Below, piece by piece: positions 6,882 through 13,415 of a DNA stretch of 18,116 bases. Numbering within the stretch: position 1 is the first letter of the stretch; each line of letters opens with the position of its first letter. The notes under the pieces are model-generated. The model worked only from the letters and a program-made list of their open reading frames with translations. It was not told where the DNA came from and ran no database searches. This stretch comes from an uncultured Megasphaera sp. Its GTDB lineage: Bacteria > Bacillota > Negativicutes > Veillonellales > Megasphaeraceae. A program made the translations under genes and the position numbers. The stretch is from positions 1 through 18,116 of the forward strand of contig NZ_UQBH01000036.1 of NCBI RefSeq assembly GCF_900539295.1. The letters are read 5' to 3'.

Positions 6882-8213
6882 ATGTATAAACCCTTAGTCG
6901 CCGTCGTCGGTCGGCCGAATGTCGGCAAATCGACGCTGTTTAACGCGATTGTCAAAAAACGAATCTCCATCGTTGAAGATATTCCCGGCGTTACGCGCGA
7001 CAGAATTTACTTTGATGCTGAATGGCTCGGTCGGGAATTTACCATGATCGATACGGGGGGCATTGAATTTGTCGACTCTAATGATCATATCTTCACCAGC
7101 ATGCGTTACCAGGCCGAATTGGCCATTCGTGAAGCCGATGTCATCCTCTACGTCGTAGACGGTAAAGTCGGCATCCAGCCCCAGGACGAAGAAATCGCCC
7201 ACCTCCTGCGCTCATGCGGAAAGCCGGTCATCCTGGTCGTCAACAAGATCGACAGCGTAGAGCAGGAAATAAACATCTATGAATTTTATAATCTCGGCTT
7301 AGGAGATCCTATCGGAATCTCGGCTATCAACCTGATGAATCTCGGCGACCTCCTTGATGAAGTCTTAAAGAATATCAAAGAAGTTCCCGCTCTTGAAGAA
7401 GATGACGATACGATTCACATCTCTCTCGTCGGCCGTCCGAACGTCGGAAAGTCGTCTTTGACCAATGCTCTCTTAGGCCAGGACCGGGTCATCGTCAGCA
7501 ACGTGCCGGGAACGACGCGCGATTCCATCGATACGCACTGGTCCTATGAAGGAACGGATTTCGTCCTCATCGATACGGCCGGCATGCGCCGCAAGGCTAA
7601 GATCGACCTGCCTGTCGAACGGTACAGCGTCGTCCGGGCTCTCCGCGCCGTTGACCGGTCGGATATCGCCGTCTTGGTCATCGATGCAACGGAAGGCGTT
7701 ACCGAACAGGATACGAAGATTGCCGGCTACGTCCACGAAGCGGGCAAGGGCTGCATCATCGTCGTCAACAAGTGGGACCTTGTCGAAAAGGACAGTAAGA
7801 CCAGCCATAAGTTCGAAGAAGATATTCGCCGGGAACTGGCCTTTCTCCAGTATGCGCCGATCCTCTTTGCCTCGGCACTGACCAAGCAGCGCATCAATCG
7901 CTTGGCCGATATGGTCAAATTCGTATCGGAACAGCAGCACATGCGCGTATCGACGAGCGTCTTAAACGAACTCATCGAAGATGCCCAGCTCACCAATCCG
8001 CCGCCGGCTAAGGGCGGACGGCTGCTGAAAATCTACTACATGACCCAGGCTTCAGTCCAGCCGCCGACGTTTATCCTCTTCGTCAATGAGCCCCAGCTCA
8101 TGCATTTTTCCTATCTGCGCTTTTTGGAAAACCGACTGCGCGAAACCTTTGGCTTTGAAGGCACTCCCATCCGGATCATCTTGCGTGGCAAGAAGGATGG
8201 TGAGCGCTTATGA
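6882..8213 (+). CDS. der: Ribosome biogenesis GTPase Der (EngA)
   Basis: Der is an essential double GTPase that binds the 50S subunit and promotes its late assembly. The first G domain has GRPNVGKS at 10-17, DTGG at 57-60 and NKID at 121-124. The second has GRPNVGKS at 184-191, DTAGMRRK from 231 and NKWD at 286-289. A C-terminal KH-like domain follows from about 355. The 443-residue length matches Gram-positive members (~436). AAAGGA lies seven bases before the ATG. I see no convincing promoter between the terminator and the gene, so it may use readthrough or a promoter I cannot recognise. The stop overlaps the plsY start (ATGA). Confidence 0.97.
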   Translation: MYKPLVAVVGRPNVGKSTLFNAIVKKRISIVEDIPGVTRDRIYFDAEWLGREFTMIDTGGIEFVDSNDHIFTSMRYQAELAIREADVILYVVDGKVGIQPQDEEIAHLLRSCGKPVILVVNKIDSVEQEINIYEFYNLGLGDPIGISAINLMNLGDLLDEVLKNIKEVPALEEDDDTIHISLVGRPNVGKSSLTNALLGQDRVIVSNVPGTTRDSIDTHWSYEGTDFVLIDTAGMRRKAKIDLPVERYSVVRALRAVDRSDIAVLVIDATEGVTEQDTKIAGYVHEAGKGCIIVVNKWDLVEKDSKTSHKFEEDIRRELAFLQYAPILFASALTKQRINRLADMVKFVSEQQHMRVSTSVLNELIEDAQLTNPPPAKGGRLLKIYYMTQASVQPPTFILFVNEPQLMHFSYLRFLENRLRETFGFEGTPIRIILRGKKDGERL

Positions 8214-8833
8214 TGATGGGCGTTCTTTTCCTGATCCTGGCATATCTTGCAGGCTCTGTACCAAGCGGCCTTGTCATCGGTAAGGCTTTGTACCATACAG
8301 ATCCTCGGGACTATGGCAGCCATAATACGGGAGCGACCAATGCCTACCGCGTTTTCGGTGCCGTCGGCGGCCTCTTGGTCCTCATCTGCGATGTCGCCAA
8401 AGGGATGCTCGGCGTATACCTCGGCCTTTTGGCCAGCCGGGCCGGTCTCGGAAGCCCTGCCGATCAGATCTACTTCATGATTGCCGGCGGATTGCTTTCT
8501 ATCATCGGTCACTCATGCTCTATTTTTCTGAAATTCAAAGGCGGTAAGGGCGTTGCCACGGGCCTTGGCATCATCTTGTTTCTGGCTCCGTGGGAAACGC
8601 TCATCGTCTTTGCCGTCTGGGTCGTCATCGTCGCCATCACGCGCATCGTCTCTCTCGGCTCCATCGTCGCCGCCGTCTTAGTACCCATTTTGATGTACGC
8701 CTTTGGCGAGCCTTTGCCGCTTACGATTTTCGGTCTCCTGGCAGCCATCCTGGTCATCGTCCGTCATAAGGACAATATTATTCGCTTGATACAGGGCCGG
8801 GAACTGAAGGTCGAACGAATTCAGAAAAAATAG
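8210..8833 (+). CDS. plsY: Acyl-phosphate:glycerol-3-phosphate acyltransferase PlsY
   Basis: PlsY is an integral membrane enzyme that transfers an acyl chain from acyl-phosphate to glycerol-3-phosphate, making the lysophosphatidic acid used by PlsC. The conserved cytoplasmic motifs are GSVPSG (15-20), GSHNTGATNAYRVFG (36-50) and GHSCSIFLKFKGGKGVATG (100-118). Hydrophobic segments before, between and after them fit a 5-7 pass protein, and RHKDNIIRL follows the last one. Three ATGs stand in a row (8210, 8213, 8216). The first overlaps the der stop, and GGTGAG lies five bases upstream. The 207-residue length is typical. It is co-transcribed with der by overlap. Confidence 0.95.
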   Translation: MMMGVLFLILAYLAGSVPSGLVIGKALYHTDPRDYGSHNTGATNAYRVFGAVGGLLVLICDVAKGMLGVYLGLLASRAGLGSPADQIYFMIAGGLLSIIGHSCSIFLKFKGGKGVATGLGIILFLAPWETLIVFAVWVVIVAITRIVSLGSIVAAVLVPILMYAFGEPLPLTIFGLLAAILVIVRHKDNIIRLIQGRELKVERIQKK

Positions 8834-8834
8834 A

Positions 8835-8862
8835 TTGATATGTACTAAAAAACGTGTATAAT
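8835..8862 (+). promoter_or_regulatory. Sigma-A-type promoter of rsmD-coaD
   Basis: The -35 TTGATA (8835-8840, five of six) and a perfect -10 TATAAT (8857-8862) are separated by 16 bases, directly after the plsY stop. The predicted start near 8869 leaves a leader of about 20 bases with AGGTGA before the rsmD ATG. Confidence 0.85.
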
Positions 8863-8887
8863 TGATTATGTACGAGCAGGTGATCTT

Positions 8888-9445
8888 ATGAGAATCATAT
8901 CGGGTAGTGCCAGAGGGCGAATTTTAAAGTCGCCGAAAGGGATGCTGACCCGGCCGACCTTAGACCGCACGCGGGAAAGTCTTTTTAATATGCTTGAAAG
9001 CAGAGGCAGTCTGGCCGGGGCAAGGGTTCTCGATATCTTTGCGGGTACAGGTGCCTTGGGATTGGAAGCCCTGAGCCGCGGTGCAGCTTCGGCCGTATTC
9101 ATCGATCATTATACGCAGGCCCTCATTCTTCAGAATGCGGCTCTCTGCGGGTTTAGTGAACGCGTTGAAGCCTTGCGTCTCCAGTCGGCAAAGGCTTTGG
9201 CACGGCTGAAAGGGCGGCAGTTTGATTATATCTTTGCCGACCCGCCGTATAACAAAAATTTGGTGAACGATACAATTGTTTTGATAGGTCAATACGATTT
9301 GTTGGCTCCTGGTGGATTAATTCTGATGGAATACAGCCGGAATGAAGGCATAACGGAGAACACATTGTATGAGGTCATCAGAGAAAAATCCTATGGGAAA
9401 GACACGCGGATTGCATTTATCCGCCGTCGTCAGGAAGGAGTTTGA
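8888..9445 (+). CDS. rsmD: 16S rRNA (guanine-966-N2)-methyltransferase RsmD
   Basis: This SAM-dependent enzyme methylates N2 of G966 in the 30S head during assembly. The opening MRIISGSARGRILKSP and the segment RPTLDRTRESLFNML are family hallmarks. The SAM-binding motif LDIFAGTGALGLEALSRGA begins at residue 48, and the N6/N2 amine methylase motif DPPY lies at 118-121. The length of 185 residues is normal. The start is supported by AGGTGA four bases upstream and its own promoter. Its stop lies a few bases before the likely coaD start. The rsmD-coaD pair is conserved widely in bacteria. Confidence 0.96.
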   Translation: MRIISGSARGRILKSPKGMLTRPTLDRTRESLFNMLESRGSLAGARVLDIFAGTGALGLEALSRGAASAVFIDHYTQALILQNAALCGFSERVEALRLQSAKALARLKGRQFDYIFADPPYNKNLVNDTIVLIGQYDLLAPGGLILMEYSRNEGITENTLYEVIREKSYGKDTRIAFIRRRQEGV

Positions 9446-9450
9446 AGGAA

Positions 9451-9942
9451 GTGCGAATCGGTATTTGTCCGGGCAGTTTTGATCCTGTTACCAATGGACA
9501 CATTGATATTTTTGAACGGGGGAGTAAACTAGTCGATAAACTCATCGTCGCTGTTTTTGAAAATCCCGTAAAGAAGCCGTTGTTTACGATGGCTGAACGA
9601 GAAGAGATGCTGAGAGAAACGACGCAGCATATTCCCAATATTGAAGTCGTCAGCTTTCACGGCCTTCTCAACGAATACGCCATCGATCACGGTGCGACCG
9701 TCATTATTCGCGGCCTCCGGGCCCTGAGCGATTTTGAGTATGAATTCCAGCGCGCCCTGCTTATGAAAAAAGTAGAGCCCCGCATTGAAACGGTATTCAT
9801 CATGACGAGTACCAAGTATTCATATATCAGCTCGACGGGGATCCGTGAACTGGCCTGCTTTGGCGGCAAGCTCGATGATATGGTTCCCGATTACGTTGAA
9901 AAGAAACTAAAAGTGAAGTTTGCAGACAAGTACAATGCTTAG
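9451..9942 (+). CDS. coaD: Phosphopantetheine adenylyltransferase
   Basis: CoaD adenylates 4'-phosphopantetheine with ATP to give dephospho-CoA, the penultimate step of CoA synthesis. PGSFDPVTNGH near the N-terminus holds the nucleotidyltransferase (T/H)xGH motif (TNGH, residues 14-17). IIRGLRALSDFEYEFQ and YSYISSTGIREL are the other conserved blocks. I choose GTG 9451 (163 residues, starting MRIGICPGSFDP as in most homologues), ten bases after AGGAG at 9436-9440. An in-frame TTG at 9442 would add three residues and overlap rsmD, but it sits only one base from that Shine-Dalgarno. It is the second gene of the rsmD unit. Confidence 0.95.
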   Translation: MRIGICPGSFDPVTNGHIDIFERGSKLVDKLIVAVFENPVKKPLFTMAEREEMLRETTQHIPNIEVVSFHGLLNEYAIDHGATVIIRGLRALSDFEYEFQRALLMKKVEPRIETVFIMTSTKYSYISSTGIRELACFGGKLDDMVPDYVEKKLKVKFADKYNA

Positions 9943-9955
9943 GAGTGGAGACTAC

Positions 9956-10429
9956 ATGAATTCGGATAAACTGTTAGAAGATTTGGAAAGCTTAGTAATG
10001 AACGCTTCAAAAGTTCCCTTTACTAACAAAAAAATGGTGGAAGAAGAAGAAATCCTTCAGATCATCGACGATTTGAAAGAATCCATGCCGGCTGAATTGG
10101 AACAGTCCAAAAAGATTTTGGCCGAAAGAGACAAGGTCATTGCCGATGCCCAGCATCATGCTGACGGCATGGTAGCTCAGGCGAAAGATTATATCGCCAA
10201 ACTGACTGAAGAAAGTGAACTGGTACGGCAGGCACAGGAACGTGCCAACCAGGTTATCCAGACTGCCAATGACTCGTCGGAACAGCTGAAAAACAGCTCC
10301 ATTACCTATGCCGGCGATGTTCTCAAATACGTTGAATCGACATTGGAAAAGACCTTATCCAGCATTCAGCAGAATCGCGAAAGCCTGCTGAAGAACAATG
10401 GACATCAGGATACGCCGGATCAGCAGTAA
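9956..10429 (+). CDS. Coiled-coil protein resembling SepIVA/DivIVA-like septation factors
   Basis: This is a 157-residue, acidic and highly helical protein without signal peptide or membrane segment. Residues 16-60 contain a conserved-looking block (VPF at 20-22, then IIDDLKESMPAELEQSKKIL from 35), and a long heptad-rich coiled coil runs from ~45 to ~100. A second short block (SSITYAGDVLKYVESTLEKT) lies near 114-133. The pattern, including an (I/L)IDD(L/I)K-x-(M/I)P-x-EL core followed by (A)xRD and A-rich helices, matches my memory of mycobacterial SepIVA and of 'ATPase'-labelled proteins beside coaD in Clostridia. A role in division or envelope growth is inference from that likeness. The ATG is 9956; an earlier in-frame ATG overlapping coaD has no ribosome site, whereas AGGAG and GGAG precede 9956. 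Confidence 0.8.
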   Translation: MNSDKLLEDLESLVMNASKVPFTNKKMVEEEEILQIIDDLKESMPAELEQSKKILAERDKVIADAQHHADGMVAQAKDYIAKLTEESELVRQAQERANQVIQTANDSSEQLKNSSITYAGDVLKYVESTLEKTLSSIQQNRESLLKNNGHQDTPDQQ

Positions 10430-10442
10430 TTGATGGCTTATG

Positions 10443-10476
10443 AGGTCCTGTCGCTCGTGCGGCAGGGCCTTTTTTT
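10443..10476 (+). terminator. Rho-independent terminator of the rsmD unit
   Basis: Bases 10443-10454 (AGGTCCTGTCGC) pair with 10459-10470 with two G-U pairs around a TCGT loop, followed by a run of T to 10476. It lies 13 bases after the coiled-coil gene and just upstream of the methyltransferase ribosome site. Confidence 0.92.
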
Positions 10477-10499
10477 CCATGTTGATGACAGGAGGTACT

Positions 10500-11309
10500 A
10501 TGAACGAAATTGTATCCCGCGACAACCAGTGGGTGAAGATGGCCTGTTCCCTGAAACAGAAAAAAGGACGCCAGACCCATCAGCGCGTCTTCGTCGAAGG
10601 CCTGCGGCTCATCAGTGATGCCGCCGCCATGGGGATTCCCGATGCCATTTGCTTCGTGTCGCCTAAGGGTCAGGAACTAAGCGGTTTTGATGATGTCTAC
10701 GCCAGAGGCATTGAATTAGGTTGGACTTTTTATGCCGTTACCGACAGCGTCTACGATAAATTAAAGGATACTAAGACGCCTCAGGGACTGGCTGCCATGC
10801 TGCCTTTCTTTGCCTACTCCTTCGATGCTCTGCCAGCCATTGCACCGGAAAAGGCCGTTCTCTATCTGCGTGAAGTTCAGGATCCGGGAAATTTAGGGAC
10901 CATCCTTCGGACGGCAGCTGCGGCTAACGTCGGTGCCGTCCTCTTAAGTGAAGGCTGTGTCGACGTTTACAATGATAAGACGGTCCGCAGTGCCATGGGG
11001 GCTATTTTTAAAGTTCCCGTCGTACAGGATGTGACTGACGAACAGCTCGACCAATTCTGCGTCGACGAAGACCGCAATGTCTATGGAACGGCAGCCGAAG
11101 GCAGCGTATCTTATGTCGAGGCTGACTACAGCCGGCCGGTCATTCTGGCTTTTGGCAATGAAGGCAACGGTTTGCCCGATGAATTTCTGGAATGCTGTGA
11201 CGACGTACTGACCATTCCCATGCGGCCCGATACGGAATCACTTAATTTATCCATGGCCGTCGGTATTGTCCTCTACAAGGCCTGGGAAAAAAATGGTTTT
11301 CAAGTATAG
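10500..11309 (+). CDS. SpoU/TrmH-family RNA 2'-O-methyltransferase (YsgA-like)
   Basis: This is a SPOUT-class methyltransferase of 269 residues that probably methylates a ribose 2'-OH in rRNA. An N-terminal L30e-like substrate-binding domain spans ~1-100 (HQRVFVEGLRLISDA). The three SpoU motifs follow: DPGNLGTILRTAAA (128-141), ILAFGNEGNGL (215-225) and IPMRPDTESLNLSMAVGI (239-256), the last two forming the trefoil-knot SAM site. The target nucleotide cannot be read from the sequence. ATG 10500 follows AGGAGG by four bases; a longer reading frame from 10440 runs through the terminator and is not used. No clear promoter is visible in the 23 bases after that terminator. larB follows after 12 bases. 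Confidence 0.92.
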   Translation: MNEIVSRDNQWVKMACSLKQKKGRQTHQRVFVEGLRLISDAAAMGIPDAICFVSPKGQELSGFDDVYARGIELGWTFYAVTDSVYDKLKDTKTPQGLAAMLPFFAYSFDALPAIAPEKAVLYLREVQDPGNLGTILRTAAAANVGAVLLSEGCVDVYNDKTVRSAMGAIFKVPVVQDVTDEQLDQFCVDEDRNVYGTAAEGSVSYVEADYSRPVILAFGNEGNGLPDEFLECCDDVLTIPMRPDTESLNLSMAVGIVLYKAWEKNGFQV

Positions 11310-11321
11310 TCTGGAGGCGTA

Positions 11322-12002
11322 ATGATGGAAGAAAATAAAGAGACCCTTGATCTCGGCTTTGCCAAACTCGATTTACAGCGCCAGCAGCGCTGCGGCTTTC
11401 CGGAAGTCGTCTACTGTGCCGGTAAGACGACGGACCAGTCCGTGCGGATCTTAGAAATCCTGATGGAAAAATATGACAACGTCATCGGAACGAGGGCTTC
11501 CAAGGACATTTATGATATTTTATCGGCAAAGTATCCCGCTGTTCAGTACGATGAACTGGCCAAGATGGTCTATCAGCACAAGGATAAGACGGTCATTAAC
11601 GGCGACCGAATTATTTCGGTCATTACCGCCGGGACCAGCGATATCCCCGTTGCCGAAGAAGCGGCCTTAACGGCGGAAATCATGGGCAATAAAGTCGAAC
11701 GGATCTACGACGTCGGCGTCGCCGGCATCCATCGTCTGTTAGCCCGAGTCGACGATATCCGCAAGGCGAACGTCAACATCGTCGTCGCCGGCATGGAAGG
11801 GGCCCTGGCCAGCGTCGTCGGAGGTTTAGTAGATAAACCGGTCATTGCCGTGCCGACCAGTATCGGCTATGGTGCTAATTTCCACGGTGTCTCGGCTCTT
11901 TTGGCTATGCTCAACAGCTGCGCTGCCGGGATATCTGTCGTCAACATCGATAATGGCTTCGGTGCCGGCAGACTGGCCGATACCATGAACGGTCTGAGGT
12001 GA
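11322..12002 (+). CDS. larB: Pyridinium-3,5-biscarboxylic acid mononucleotide synthase LarB
   Basis: LarB carboxylates and hydrolyses nicotinic acid adenine dinucleotide, the first step of the nickel-pincer nucleotide cofactor of lactate racemase and related LarA-type enzymes. The C-terminal half is PurE-like: TAGTSD (102-107), VAGMEGALASVVGGL and VPTSIGYGANFHG. Cys200 in MLNSCAAGISVVNIDNGFGAG aligns with the cysteine known to bind the substrate covalently in Lactobacillus LarB. The product has 226 residues; the N-terminus is about 20 residues shorter than usual, and an in-frame stop at 11307 excludes an upstream start. GGAGG lies four bases before ATG 11322 and seven before ATG 11325, either of which may be used. 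A LarC2 gene follows after four bases. Confidence 0.95.
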   Translation: MMEENKETLDLGFAKLDLQRQQRCGFPEVVYCAGKTTDQSVRILEILMEKYDNVIGTRASKDIYDILSAKYPAVQYDELAKMVYQHKDKTVINGDRIISVITAGTSDIPVAEEAALTAEIMGNKVERIYDVGVAGIHRLLARVDDIRKANVNIVVAGMEGALASVVGGLVDKPVIAVPTSIGYGANFHGVSALLAMLNSCAAGISVVNIDNGFGAGRLADTMNGLR

Positions 12003-12006
12003 GCTG

Positions 12007-12453
12007 ATGGAAACCTTATGGCAGCTGGAGGCTAATATCGACGATATGAATCCGCAAAATATGGAATACGTCTTTTCGCGCCTCCTCGATAAAGGGGCCA
12101 ATGACGTTTGGGCCATGCCGATGATGATGAAAAAGGGGCGCATGGCGTCCATGCTCTGCGTCCTCTGTCGAAAAGAGCTCGTCGACGGCATGATTGAAGT
12201 CATCGTCAGGGAGACAACGTCTATCGGAGTCCGTTTCTTTCCCGTCAGTCGTTTGGCCTGCGACCGAGTTATCACGACGGTGTGCATTGACGGCCGCGAG
12301 CTTCACTGCAAGGTCTGCCGTTACGGTGGAGATATTGTCAATATTTCTGCCGAATACGACGACTGCCGGGCTGCGGCGGAAGCGACGGGAATTCCTTTAA
12401 AGGAATGGCAGCGAAAAGTAGTGGAAGCGGCACACCGCCAATTTGCTGAATAG
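12007..12453 (+). CDS. larC2: Stand-alone LarC C-terminal domain (LarC2), nickel-pincer cofactor
   Basis: This 148-residue protein corresponds to only the C-terminal domain of LarC, the CTP-dependent cyclometallase that inserts nickel into the pincer nucleotide. Its start LWQLEANIDDMNPQNMEYV is where that domain begins in full-length LarC (usually LxxxExNIDDMNPE). MKKGR, VRETTSIGVR and the final YDDCRAAAEATGIPLKEW are also typical. The N-terminal domain (signature DxFSGxSGDM) is absent from this window in all frames, because larB fills the upstream space. The ribosome site GAGGTGAG overlaps the larB stop, so this is a true start rather than a frameshift product. In Lactobacillus, LarC1 and LarC2 are joined by a frameshift. 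LarC1 may be elsewhere in the genome. Confidence 0.88.
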   Translation: METLWQLEANIDDMNPQNMEYVFSRLLDKGANDVWAMPMMMKKGRMASMLCVLCRKELVDGMIEVIVRETTSIGVRFFPVSRLACDRVITTVCIDGRELHCKVCRYGGDIVNISAEYDDCRAAAEATGIPLKEWQRKVVEAAHRQFAE

Positions 12454-12467
12454 TCCCGGCAAGGATA

Positions 12468-12496
12468 TTGTCAAAATACGATTGTCCGTGTATAAT
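12468..12496 (+). promoter_or_regulatory. Sigma-A-type promoter of the ydjC-hom-thrB unit
   Basis: The -35 TTGTCA (12468-12473, five of six) and perfect -10 TATAAT (12491-12496) are 17 bases apart. The predicted start near 12503 gives a leader of about 45 bases, with AGGGAG at 12535-12540, eight bases before the ATG at 12549. No terminator is visible between larC2 and this promoter. Confidence 0.87.
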
Positions 12497-12548
12497 AGTC
12501 ATTAAGCCGACGGTGTAGTGCATCCTGAAAGGACAGGGAGCGTAAAAG

Positions 12549-13397
12549 ATGAATAGAGTCATTATTAATGCCGATGATTTCGGCATCCATACAGAAGTCA
12601 ACCATGCGATTATTGAGGCCTGTGAACGGGGCGTGCTGACCAGTGCGTCCCTCTTGGCGATGGGGCCGGCCTTTGAAGAAGCCGTCTCGTTGGCTCGGAC
12701 TTGCCCCGGACTCGGCATCGGTATTCACTTATGCCTTGTCGGGTCCTTGCCGCCTGTTTTGTCCCCGCAGGAAGTACCTACGCTGGTGACTGACAGTGGA
12801 CTGATGCCGGAAAGTTATCCTGAAGTCATTAAACGGGCCGTTCAGGGGCATCTCGATTACAGCCAGGTGTACCGGGAACTCGATGCCCAAATGGAAAAAA
12901 TCATGGCTACGGGCCTTCCTATCGACCATATCGACAGTCATCAGCACCTGCATGTCCTGCCGCAGATTTGGAACATCGTTCAGTCGCTCATGATGAAATA
13001 CGGCATCCATCGCCTGCGCATCCCGAGAGAAGCCTACTCGTACAAACTCTTCTCGGCCAACCCTGTGCGCATCGCCGGCCGCGACGGCCTGACTTACTTA
13101 GCCCAGAAGGCCATGGATTCCGTCAATCGCCTTCATTTTACGACGACGGACTTCTTTTGGGGCATGGTCGACGGCGGCAACATGAACGAAGGAAATCTGG
13201 CCTATCTCATCGACAGGCTGCCCTTCGGCGTCCATGAGATCATGATGCATCCGGGCCGCAGTACGACCGCTCTCAGTCGGAGTTTTTCCTGGGACTATCA
13301 TTGGCAGGATGAATTTCAGGCGCTCTTGTCACCGGCTATCCGCCGCAAGTTGGAAGAAAAACAGATTCAACTCATTACCTACGGCGACCTGCCGTAA
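12549..13397 (+). CDS. YdjC/ChbG/HpnK-family carbohydrate deacetylase
   Basis: This is a 282-residue metal-dependent deacetylase of the YdjC fold, cytoplasmic and without a signal peptide. The metal site is visible: NADDFG (Asp9-Asp10), GIGIHLCL (His60) and DSHQHLHVLP (His131 region). EIMMHPG near the C-terminus is also typical. Members remove N-acetyl groups from chito-oligosaccharides (ChbG) or act on glycolipids (HpnK). The substrate here is unknown, and no chb transport genes or hopanoid genes are nearby. It is first in a promoter-led unit and is followed after 18 bases by a sugar-nucleotide epimerase homologue, which suggests the two act on the same glycan or glycolipid. Confidence 0.88.
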   Translation: MNRVIINADDFGIHTEVNHAIIEACERGVLTSASLLAMGPAFEEAVSLARTCPGLGIGIHLCLVGSLPPVLSPQEVPTLVTDSGLMPESYPEVIKRAVQGHLDYSQVYRELDAQMEKIMATGLPIDHIDSHQHLHVLPQIWNIVQSLMMKYGIHRLRIPREAYSYKLFSANPVRIAGRDGLTYLAQKAMDSVNRLHFTTTDFFWGMVDGGNMNEGNLAYLIDRLPFGVHEIMMHPGRSTTALSRSFSWDYHWQDEFQALLSPAIRRKLEEKQIQLITYGDLP

Positions 13398-13415
13398 GAT
13401 CCGGGAGGGATTGTC

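Noticed and set aside
8835..8887. Small gene between plsY and rsmD
   Set aside because: The 54 bases are accounted for by a promoter and a ribosome site.
10440..10499. Longer start for the SpoU methyltransferase from 10440
   Set aside because: It would translate through the terminator hairpin and its T-run; ATG 10500 has AGGAGG directly upstream and gives the normal N-terminus.
12003..12030. Programmed frameshift producing LarC from an upstream frame
   Set aside because: No LarC1 coding is present upstream in any frame; larB occupies the region and larC2 has its own start and ribosome site.
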